Assembly (NCBI RefSeq): GCF_035046485.1
Contig: NC_085137.1
Coordinates: 39,414,566 to 39,478,565, forward strand
Direction of reading: 5' to 3'
Origin: Aedes albopictus
Taxonomy: Eukaryota > Arthropoda > Insecta > Diptera > Culicidae
Length of the DNA: 64,000 bases
Part shown: positions 24,901 to 36,900 of the stretch, in pieces
Position numbering within the stretch: position 1 is the stretch's first letter
How the letters are laid out: each line of letters begins with the position of its first letter
Program-made: the position numbers and the translations under genes
The notes under the pieces: generated by a model
What the model saw: only the letters and a program-made list of their open reading frames with translations
Told to the model about the DNA's origin: nothing
The model's database searches: none

Positions 24901-27900
24901 CAGAGCCGATCGGAAAGTAGCCACTTTCCTGGGGACACCAGGTCTCCGGAACACCCGAAAAAGTGGCCAGTGCATCCAAAATCTTTCAATACATGTATCA
25001 ATAGTCTAGTTTTGCAAACTCATGAAATTTGATATGTACCAAGCTAGGTTTCAGAACTGGTCAGAAAGTGGCCACTTCTCTGGGGATACCAGGTTACCGG
25101 AACATCTGGAGAAGTGATCAATGTATCCAAAATCGGTTAAAACATGTACCAATAGTCTATTTTTGCAATATCATGAAGTTTCATATGTCGCAAGCTAGGT
25201 TTCAGAACCGGTCGGAAAGTGGCCACTTTTCTGGAGGCACCATGTTTCCAGAACACCCGGAGCATTGACCAATGTATCCGAAATCTCTCAAAACATGTAC
25301 CAATAATCTGGTTTTGTAAAATCATGAAGTTTGATACGTCGCGAGCTAGGTTTCAGAACCGGTCAGGAAGTGGTCACTTCCCTGGGGGCACCATGTTCCG
25401 GAGAAGTGGCCAGTATCTCGAAACATGGTCCAATAGTCTTGTGATCAATTGTAAAAATTTCACTAACATGCGTCGAGAAACGACTGAGAATCAGAATTTT
25501 AAAGTTTTGAAATTGGGTGCTAAAAGAGGCTCAGGCACATACATGGGATACTCAAAATAACTGGGACAGGTAAAATTTTTACTTTTCAAAAAATGATCAA
25601 CTAGCTGTAGCTTTTCGAAAAGGGCATTGAATATTCTCAATTTTTTATAGTAAGTTCAACTAGTTGTGCATCAGTGGTCCAAATTTGGAAAAGATCGGGC
25701 TATTCTACACGAAGTTAGAAAGATTCTAGAAAAAGGTATAATTATCCGAAAGCCAACTTTAAGCTGTTATATCTCCGGATTCAACAAACCGAATGCAATG
25801 AAACTCTGATCAATTATGACTAATATGATGAGCTATTGAAAACTTTTAACTAAACGTAAAATTCATTCCACGAAAGAAAATATAATGATTAGATTATTTT
25901 TCTAATATAACACCAATTAATCCAAAACTTCATCATCGTTTCAAAATTCGAGATAGTAATTATAGTTCATTTGAATTCCCTCTAATTGACTTGAATATAT
26001 TTGTATTTAGAAGTAAAACAACCAAATAGCCGGCATTAAATTGAAAAGCAAAGAAATGCATATTAAGAATAAATAAATTTACTAAAATAAACAGAATAAA
26101 TTTAAACGCTATAACTTTTTTTTATTAGTAATTTCAAATTAAGTCAAATGTTTTCCAAAGTTCATTATACTAGTCAGAAATGATCAAAATTTAATTGCAT
26201 TCGGTGCATTAACTCCGGAGATATAACAGATCAAAGTACCTTTTGTATAACCTGAATACCCTTTTCTAGAATCTTTCTAACATCATGTAGAATAGCACGG
26301 TCTTTTCCAAATTTGGACCACTGATACACAATTAGTTGATGAACTTACAGTAAAAATTTGATTTTGAAATTTGAGAATATTTGATGCCCTTTTCAAAAAG
26401 TTACAGCTAGTTGAACATTTTTTGAAAAGTGAAAATTTTACCTGTCTCAGTTATTTTGAGTATCCCCTGTAGGTGTTAAGCGAAATACAGAGGGTAGACA
26501 AAATGATCGAAAAAGGCAAAAATTTCACTTTTCAAAAAATGGTGAAATAGCTGTAACTTTTTTAACCCTCGAGCGATCGCGCTGTTGTATTTTGTACAAC
26601 ACGATGAAAAATCTTGCTTTTTTTACTCAGCATTAGCGTGGTGCTGACGCAGGTAGTCAACCGCGCGAGTTACGGAAGGTTAAAAGTGCATAAAAAATCT
26701 TAAAATGTTAAATGAAAGTTGATCAACTAGTTGTGTATCTTTGGTCAAAATTTAGGAGAGTTCGGCCTATCCCACATGGAGTTAGAAAGATTCTAGAAAA
26801 AGTTATTATCCAAAAAGTCCGATATCCAACTTTGTTATATCTCTGGAATCAATTAACCGAATGCAATGAAATTTTGAGCGTTTTTGACTCATAAAATTAG
26901 CTATGAAAAAAGTTTGACTTTACTTAAAATTATTAAAAAGAAAAAAAAAAGTAACGGCGATTTTATTTATTTTATGATTTTTTAGTAAATTGGTGTAATT
27001 TTAGTATGCTTCCCATTACTTTTTCAATATATATATAAAATATATTCATATCGAAGTCAATTAGAGGGAATTCACATCAACTATAATTATCTTTTCGAAT
27101 TTTGAAGCGATGTTGAAATTTTCGATAATTTGGTGTTATATAGACTGTTTCAGAAATTATAAATACACTAACGATTAACTGCCATTTAAATTTGAGCCCA
27201 ATATCCAAACAAGTTTCTTCTAGCTCTTATAGTAAACATGCAAACGACGCAAATAATACCAATTTTGTTGATGTTTCTGATAAAAGTTAAAAAATGAAGT
27301 TGCACAAAGTGGTTAAAAAATGTAGCATAGTAGAAAAGAAAAAAATCTCACAGATAAAATATTTAATTTCCAAACACAATAAAAGTTGCTGTATCGATTA
27401 TAAAAGATATTTGTCGATTGGTAATAGTAATTTTTCCTGGAATATTTGATCAAGAACCACCATTACGGGCCTTCTCAATACAAATGTTTTGTTTCAAACT
27501 ACTCAACAACACCAGTAGCAACAAACGTTAAGCAAACGAATGTCCTAATTACTGCTTACTGCATTTGTTTTTATAGTATGACAAGCTTTTCCATCTGAAG
27601 GATCGAATGAGCTGAAAAAATAAGTTTTTTTAGATTAAATGCGTTCAGGAAAGCTAAGTGTGGTAGTTCTTATGTTCCGTAGAAAACCTTAAAAAATAAG
27701 AAACTTGATCTCCGAAAAAATTTTGTGGAAATGCCTTTATCGATTTTCCCAAATTTTGATCAATGCATTTCTTAGACAACTTGTTAAGAAAGTGAATGTG
27801 ATAAAAATTTAGATAATTTTTGATATTTAGTGATAAATAATGTTGAAATCATTAAAAAACACCTTTGTGCAAATGCAAATTTGGAAAATTAAGTATTTTG

Positions 27901-30900
27901 TTAGAGAACTCGACTATTCCTCAAAATATCAAAACAATTGAAAGGATATATAAAAATTTGAACTACAATATGATATACTCTGAAAGAAGTTGGTAAAAAT
28001 CATTAGAACAGTTCATTTAATTTAATAAACAAAGTGTATTTATAATTTCTGGAACAGTCTATATCAGAAAAATAAACTAAATGCTATAAATATAGAAAAA
28101 TAAACTCAACGAAAGTTTTTGAATTATATAAGCCATGAACGCTCAAAATTTCATTGCATTTGGTTCATTGAATCCGGAGACATAACAGTTTAAAGTTGGC
28201 TATCGGATAATTAGGACTTTTTTTAAATCTTTCTAACTTCATGTAGAATAGCCTGATCTTTCCCAAATCTGGCCCAGTGGTACACAACTAGTTGATCAAC
28301 TTCCAGATTTTTTACGCACTTTTTAAAAAGTTACAGCTGTTTCCCCATTTTTTGACAAGTGAAAATTTTGCCTGTCCCGATCATTTTGCCTATCCCCTGT
28401 AGTTCCATCAATTTATTGAAAGTTGTAGTCGCTCTACAAACATCTACTTGAAAATTCAAACCTTGCCGTCATTATTATGTCTTTCGCAATGTAAACAGGA
28501 AAACAGTAGTAAGACTTAATTACCCACCATGCTTTTTACCGAAGTAGTCACACTTGGATTGCTAGCATTATCCTGAGTTTGATGATCATTTCACCTATCA
28601 TTTTTCCGAACGCTTATCCAAGAACACTTTAGACTCTTCTGGGAGTCCAATGCTTCTGTCGACAGACATCGACAGCAGCTATGTTTATTACGTACTCGAC
28701 GGATCATAAAAATAATGGTGATATCAGAGGCAGACAGAACCCCACCAAGAGGCGCGAGCTTCACGCGACGGGAGACAGTAGAAAAATTATCCACTTTAAA
28801 TTCGGCGTTCTTCCACAGTAATAAAGAGATGATCCACTCATCCGCCTTTTGTTCTCGGTCGGTCGCCCATGCCCTAACGTAGGTGCTGTCGTGGCGAGCG
28901 GTAGTTGTCCAGTCCATCCTTCGCATCGTGGGAAGGGTTATTGCGCATACAAAATCACAGTCATTGCGCGTGTGCTTGAGCTTCCTCGTTCGTTGGGAGT
29001 CGCCGCGATATGAAAATCACTTCAATTTGATTTGGATTCGCTGGTTTTGAGTATAGAACACTGTGCCGTGCATGGGAATCTGCTATATTGGGCGTTCATG
29101 TGTGCATATGGTACTGTTTTTTTGCATTGACCGGAAGTTTATGAGCGAGCCCTCTTTGCACATGACCAGAATTTTATCGGACTTATATTTTTGTTCTTGC
29201 GAAAATACTTCTTATTTATTCTTTTTTCTTGAAATGCATAACATACGATGTTTTATCAATAGCACGGACTACTGGTGTGAGTAAGTTGGAGCTTGGTAAT
29301 TTGGACAATTGAAATTGATAATATTTTCAGAAAACAAGCAAGTCTCTTTGCGTCTCTTTTACATGTCTTCTCCTTAATCATATTTATTCGATGTAGGCAT
29401 GTGTGTCGTTAGTACGTACCGTGATTTCATTTATAAATGGATGAAAGTTGTCCTGTCAGGAGGGCTGGATTTTGTATTAAGTGATTTACTGTACAAACTT
29501 CATTAACGCACATCATTTACAAATTAACCGTTATTATTCGTAAATGTTGTGCTTTACGATTGAATAACATAGCGCAACATTTTTTGTCTCAAGAGCAAAC
29601 TTATGTGTCTCTGACAGATTTTTGGCCGCTTAATCCGAATCTGGGCTCAGATTTGCTCCAGCACGTCACAATTTTGAGCTATACCTCAATTTATAGGGCA
29701 AAATATGCTATTTTGGGCTTTTTTGACTGCAAGCCATAAAGCATGGAAATATTTTTTTAAGCAATTGAATGGTAAATTGGTCAATTAACATCCAAATTAA
29801 CGACTCATGCAAAATATTTCGTTTTACGTAATCGAATTTGGTGGTTTTAAGCGATTTATGTTAGGTACGATATTTCCCATACAAGTTATCCTCCAAAAGT
29901 TGCATGCAAGTTTACATACCAACATTTTAAGCGATTTATGTTAGGTACGATATTTCCCATACAAGTTATCCTCCAAAAGTTGCATGCAAGTTTACATACC
30001 AACATGAAATGCATAAATGAGGGAGTTAGAAGCAAGGGGGGGGTCAGCTTCTTCCATCGGAACTCTGATGGTGATGGTTTCAGGGTTTGTTCCAAGAAAA
30101 GCTTCAAGAAATCAGCCCACGATTCCTTCAAAAAATTTTACAGATGCGTCTGCAAGGATGCACAGACGAATTCCTCCAGAATTTTTTCCATAGCTTCTTT
30201 CAGTGATTCCATCACTGATTGCTCCAGAGAATTTTTCAAGAATTCCTCTATGGTCTATACCGTCTTACCCCGTTGGTTCGACACGTTTTAATACGACACT
30301 TTTTAATTCGTACCCCGCTTATTCGACACATGTCGAATTAAAAAGTGTTCGAATGTCACATCGATGTACACTGTAAATGCAAAACAGTTTGATATTGCGC
30401 TTATACTCGCGCCCGCAGCAGCTCCTCTTGCAGCCGCTAATTCCGGAAGTTCTGAGTTGGTGCTATTCGACACCCAAAACGCCTGGAGACCAACCGGAAT
30501 GAACTGAGGATGGCAGCAATCATAGAAAGAACGAGCTTTTCATTCGCACCGCCGCAATATCTGTTGAAATTATGTTCCATAACAAATCCGGAAATCAAAA
30601 CAAAAACAAAAATAGAGTTGCCAAAATTTATTGAGCATGTCGGGTGACCAGTTTGTCGAATTAAAAGTTTACCCCGGTTATTCGACAACAGTCGGTGTCG
30701 TATTAGCGGGGTAATACGGTAGTCTATAGGTTTCACCAGACATTCTTCCGGAAATTTCTTCTGGGATATCTATAGAAGTTCCTCCAGTGATTCTTCTAGT
30801 GCTTTTTTCGACAATTTTTCCAGGAATTTCTCCAGGGATTCCCGTCAGCAGAAATTCTTTAAGGCATTTCTGTAAGTGTTCCTTCAGAGATTTCATTTTT

Positions 30901-33900
30901 TTTTTCCTACAGAAATTCTACAGAAGTTGTTAAAAAAGCTTTCCAGGGATTTCCTAAGGAATTTCTCATGGGATTGCTTCCGGGATTCCTCATGGGATGG
31001 AAAACTCTTCCAGGGATTCATCTAGAGATTACCCAATAAATTCCGCCAGAAATTCCTTTAGAGATTTATCCACGAGTTCCTTTGGAGATTCCTTCAGAAA
31101 TTTCTACAGGCATTTCTCTAGGATATCCTCCAAGGGTCCCTTAAAAAATTCCAACAAGATTTTTTTTTTTCAGAGATTCCTCCGAAAAATCCAGAGATTC
31201 CTCCAGTAAATGCTCCCGAGATTGTTCCAAAAATTCCACCAGGAATTCCTACAGAAATTTAGCCAGGAAATCCTTAAGGGATACCTCCAAGGATTTTTTC
31301 AGAGACTCCTACAGTAATTCCTCCAAAGATTTTCCAAGAATTACTTCAGAGAATCCTCCAAGAATTCAATCAGTAATTCTACTAGGCATTCTTCCAGGAA
31401 GGTTTCCAGGCGTTCTTTCAGGGATTCCTCTTTGGATTCTTGCAGAGATTTCTTCAGGATTTTTTCAGCGAATCCTCCAGAAGTTCCACCAGATATTCCT
31501 CCAGGAATTGCTTCAGGGACTCCTCCAGAAATTCCTTCTAATTCTTCCAGGAGATTCTACTGGGATTGCTTCAAGAATTCTTCTGGGGATTCCTTCAGAA
31601 ATCCATGCAGGCATTCCTCATCCAAGAATTTCTCCAGGGTCTCCTCGATGAATTCCTCCAGGAATTTTGCAGGGGATTTTTTCAGAAATTTCTTCCAGTG
31701 TTTATCTGATTCCCCTAGCAATCAATCCAGTAATTGTTGCACGAATTCCTCCAAAGATTCCTCCATGAATTCCCAAAGGAAAACCACTAGTAATTCCTCC
31801 AGGCATTCCTCCAGAATTTTATCTAGGAATTTCTCCAGGAACTCCTCTAGGAAATTCTCCAGGAATCACCCCAAGAATTTCTTCAGGAATTCCCCCAACA
31901 ATTTCTCTAGCAACTGATCCAGGAATTGCTCCTAGACATCTTTTAGAAATTATGTCAGCAATTTCTCTAGGATTTATTCCAGAAAACCTTCTGGGGATAT
32001 TTTCATAAGTCCTTCCAGGAAATTCTCCAAGATTACCCTCAAGAATTTTTCACGGATTCCTCCAGGCATTTATCTAGGAATTTCTCCTGAGATTCTTTCA
32101 TGAATTGTGTTACGGCGATAATAGGGATTTATGCGGATCATTCTCGAATTCTTTGTAGGATTTTAAAAAAAAAAAAAGACACTACACCGTCTTCAGCCAG
32201 AGGCTGCATAGACTGAACATTACATACACGAGACAACGGACAACACACATAATACCCAGTGGCCCAATGGAGAATTTTCCGTTTGACGAAAAGTTTTCCC
32301 CGACTGGAGCGGGAATCGAACCCGCACTCCGAGGCTTACGAAACGCCTAGACGACTGACGCCGCTAACCGTACGGCCACGAAGCCCACAATTTCTCTAGA
32401 GATTTCTCCGCGAACTTCTCCAGGGATTCGAAGATTCGAAGGAAATCCTCCAGAAGTTCCTCTAAGGATTCTTCCAGCAAATCCGCTAGGGATTTCTTTT
32501 CCAGGAAATTCGCCAGGGATACCTTCAGGAATTTTTCAGGGATTTCCCCAGGTACTCCTCCAGGAATTCCTCTAGAGATTCCTCCAGGGATTTCCTCACA
32601 AATTTCTTCAAGGATTTCTTCAGGAATTCCTTCGAGGATTTCTCTAGGAATTCCTCCAAAAATTTTGCTAGAAATTCCTCCAGATTCTCTCAAGAATTTT
32701 TTTAAGAAATATAAAAATAATATAAATCTCCCAAAATTCCTCTGGAGATTCCTCTAGAAACTTATCCAGTAATTCTTTCACGAATTCCTCTAGAGATTTC
32801 TCCAGGAATTTCATCATGGATTCCTCCAGCAATTCCCACAAGAATACCTCTAGGAGTTCCTCTAGGCATTCCTCCAGGATTTTATCCAGGGATTTCTCCA
32901 GGAACTCCTCCAGGAATTACCCCAGGAATTGCATTCTTCAGAAACTGTGTTAGCAATACCTCTAGGGATTCTTCCAGGAATTTCTCCAAAAATTACTGTC
33001 GAGATTCCATCAGGAATTGCTTCAAGAATTCTTTCTGAGGTTTCTACATGAATTTTTCATGACTTTTTCCAGGATCTTTCCCTGGATTCCTCCAGGAAAT
33101 CCTTCGAAGATTCCACTAAGTCTAAGTTCTCCAGGAATACTTTCAGGAACTTCTCAGGCTTTCCTTCAGACATTCCTCCAGGAATTCCTCCAAAGATTCG
33201 TCCAGCATATGCTTCAAAGATTCCTCCAAAGATTTCTCCACGGGTTTCTCCAGGAATATTCCCAGGATTCCCCCAGGGATTCCTCCAGAAATTCCTCCAA
33301 TCCTAGTGGAATTTCTCAAGGATTTTTTTTTTTCAGAAATTTCTCCAGCAATTCCTCCCAGAATTGCTTTCGAGATTTCACCAAGATGTTTTTCCAGGGA
33401 TTGCTCCATGAATTCAACCAAAAAATTTCTCCAGGAATTCTTGCTGGGTCTCATCCAAGTATTCTTCCAGGAATTACGCCAGGAATTTGTTCAGATGTTT
33501 CTTCAGACATTTCTCCAGGATTCTCTCTAAAGATTTTCCCTGGAATTTCTTCAGGGATTCATCCAGGAATCCCTTCAGGGATTTCTTGAAGAATTCCTCC
33601 AAGGATTCCTTCTGAAATTTCTCTAAGATTTCCTCTAGGAGTTCCTCAAGAGATTTCTTTTGTAATTTTTCTAAAGATTTGAAAATGTTTGAAATTGGTT
33701 GACCAAAACGCAAGGTATTTGAATTTTAGTAAATTCCATTATTTTAGAAGTTGTTAAACTCAATATTAATCAAAAACTCTAAAACTACTCTACTTAACAT
33801 TTTTTGAAGCACGATTTCGAAATCAGAGCTAAATTGTTCTTCAAAAATTTTGGTTGTTGACAGAAGTTCACGACTTTCGTTTTATTTTGTAAACTAGTGT

Positions 33901-36900
33901 AATCGAAGAGAGGGAAAAGGTCAGGCAAGGAAGCGTATCTCTGAGAGTAGATAAAATAACCAAGGCACAATTGAAGAAAGAGAAGAAAGAGTGGAACTCA
34001 ATGTTTATCTGTGAAAGAAGCGTGCAAAATTTGATGATTAAAGCATGGGAAAATCTTGTAAAGGGACGCGTAGATCTGGAATATGAGGGAAGAAAGAAAT
34101 ATGAATTGAACGTAGGAAGAGAAAATATTGTGCAAGGTAGTGTGAAATGACCGATTAAATAAAGAAAAAGTTTAACAGTGATAGAAGGGAACGTCCAAAT
34201 CGCGTCACGTTTTTAGGGGGGAAAAGGTTCTGCAAAGTGTGACAACCTTTACAAAAATTTCAGAGGTCTCATACAAAAAGTGTAATATAGGGGAGAGGTG
34301 TTGAAAATGTGCAATTTTCTTGTGTTGTAATTTATGGACGCTCCCGAAGAAAAAAAGATCAATTGATCACAGATCAGAATCAATCAGAAGAAATGGGAGG
34401 AAATAAGCCACAATTGAATGAGAAAAGGGGAAATGTTAATCTTAAATTAAACTGCCAAATCTTGGCTTGTTTTATTTTCGAAATTAACACTTCATGAGAT
34501 CTGAGCTAATAATTGCTGAGAGCCAATACAACACGTCTGAGTACCCTATAATGTTAGATGAATCTCGGATAAAATTCAGCAAACGGGATTTTCACAGCCG
34601 AGTTCGAGAAATATGTAAAACAAGAAGTAATGAGAGGTAAACAGGCCCAACTAAACACGAACGACGACGAACTGTAGAACTAGGAATAGTAGGAGGACGC
34701 ACAGATGCACGAAGAGATGTAAAAAGCTGAGCAAAGAAGCATGGGGCTAAGAGTTATAGGTGAAAAGAATGACAGAATTAACGAAGAAAAAAAGCAAAAA
34801 AAATAGGAGTAAAGCGGCAAGAAACAGCCGGAGGAAAGAAGCCACTATTGAACAAAAATAGCAAAGCAGAAAACGGATAGAACAATAATGCCAACGTTCA
34901 AAAATACGAGGAAGAAACTGAAAGATATAGGAATAAATTTTTCAATTATGCTATGAAAAAAAAGATGAACAGGAAGTAAACAAGGAACAATCCGGTAATA
35001 TCTATGTGAATGTAGAGAAACTTGAAGAGGATCCAGAAAAGGATAAACCTGTTTAATTTTATGCAGAGATACATATGACCAATTGAATTACAAACTTAAG
35101 GACGTTGTCAGATTTTTAACTAAAAGCCGTATGGAGTTTGTTGAAAACTTCGCTCAGAATAAGGTCTGTATACTGAATATCGTCCAGGAAATAAGATTGC
35201 ATTTGCACCAAGAACTTCTGTAAGTAAATAGGCAACAGTAAGTTCTCTTGAAATTAATTATAGCAGTTGCAATCCTCTCATGAATTTATTTGAAACTAGC
35301 TGTACCCGGCAAACTTTGTCTTGCCTACTGCGTTTTTTGACGTTTCAAGTTTCTAGCCAAGCCCAAGTAGCCGGTGGAAGAGGTATAGAAAATCGATTTT
35401 CGAAAACTCTCAATTTGTCCATGTTTTAGGCCTCATAAACCTTCCTTGGGTGAAAACTAACAGAACAAAACTAAGACGACCAAAATCGGACCTTCCGTTC
35501 GCAAGTTATGCGCGGTCCCACGTATGCCACTGCATTTTTATATATATATAATAGATTCCATAAAATAAAACTCCTGACTTTTGTGACTTAAACTTCTTCA
35601 TTGATTTTGAAATTGATCTAAATTGAAGATTTTTTTTTCTGTTGCAGTTCTGATTAGTTCAAACTTTTCCACGAATTCCTGTCAAAAATCATTCTGGTAA
35701 TTTTCAATTATTTTCACTTTATAACAATCGACTTTTATTTTCTTCCAGAACGTCACTAAAACTCGCAAAATCGAGCACTGCTGCGAAGGCTACGAGCAAA
35801 TTTCTTCCGCGGAGGATGCCAACCCGTCCCCCGAAGGCACGGTAACGCTCCTCTGTCGCCCCATTTGCCGCGGCGGTTGCGGTCGTGGCCACTGCGAATC
35901 ACCCAACAGGTGCAGCTGCGAGGCTGGCTACTCCGGGAAGCACTGTACCCAACGTAAGGTCTACTTGATGGTTATAGTGCCTGAGAGCTGCTAGAGTCAT
36001 AAAAGCGTTGTGTACGAACTGAGTTGCGCGATTTTCAATTTTTATTACAGGATGTCGCAACGGAACCTGGGGCGAGAATTGCAAGTATCGGTGTCACTGC
36101 CAGAACTACTCGCTGTGTGATGGCAGAACTGGCCACTGCCGGTGCACCGATGGCTGGATCGGAAATCAGTTGAGTTGGTTTGAGATTGGGGTTTGTTGTT
36201 CGAATTTTAATGAATTTCGATTCTTTCCAGCTGTGAAACGCCATGTCCAAATGGGTATTACGGAACGCTGTGCAAGAATCAATGCAAGTGTAATACAAGT
36301 AGATGCGATAGGGAGAGTGGTAGATGTCTAGCCGAGGATGATATAGTGATGTTTGAAAACATCACACGGGTGATGGAAACAGATTACTCAGGTGAAAGTA
36401 CTGAACGAATTTCTCTGGATCAATGGGTTAAGGTTGATAGCTCAACGAGCACTACAACTACACAAACCACGACAGAAGTTGAGTCCGTCAATTCTTCGTA
36501 TGCTCAGTCATATCAAGAATACCTTCCTCCCAACGTAAATATTACCTTCATTCCAATTGAAAATGTTACATCCACAACAGAAGATCCCAAAAATGAAACA
36601 GTATACGATGTTGAGGCATCAACCACCAAAGTAGAAATCACTTTTGTCGCCGCCTCAACAACCGATAACCCCGTTCCGAAAAAAGAACCTGACTTGATAT
36701 TCATTGAAACTGAAACCAAGACTGAGCTGGTAGAGTTCGTTGAAAACAACGAAGATCCATCAAACATTCCAGAGTCCGAAGAGGAGGTCAATCACACCCA
36801 GGCCGTGGTTACCATTTCATGTCTGCTGTTGGCACTAGCATTGCTGCTGTCGGTGGTAGCATACATGAAGAAAACCAATCGACGGGCGATGATCAAACAC

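Larger units (their letters stand above)
26488..28399. mobile_element. CAGGGGATAG-family foldback element, copy 3 (with two inserts)
   Basis: 1912 bp, starting CAGAGGGTAGACAAAATG and ending CTATCCCCTG, flanked by TA. It lies only 18 bp after copy 2, in the same window of the NimA intron. A small palindrome (26565-26692) and a larger TA element (27141-28061) are nested in it; removing them leaves roughly 0.9 kb, the size of copy 2. Confidence 0.85.

Noticed and set aside
24889..25440. CRISPR-like spacing of repeats
   Set aside because: Period is 150 bp with whole-unit similarity and no constant short repeat with variable spacers; it is a eukaryotic satellite.
28591..28926. 111-codon minus-strand frame
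   Set aside because: No recognisable domain, and composition is not clearly coding; kept only as an unexplained intronic stretch.
31432..31917. 161-codon Ser/Asn-rich frame
   Set aside because: Another array translation (NSSRNFSRNSS pattern), not a protein.
33017..33589. 190-codon frame in array block 4
   Set aside because: It is low-complexity from the same array, with no start context or domain; overlapping frames on both strands are equally open.
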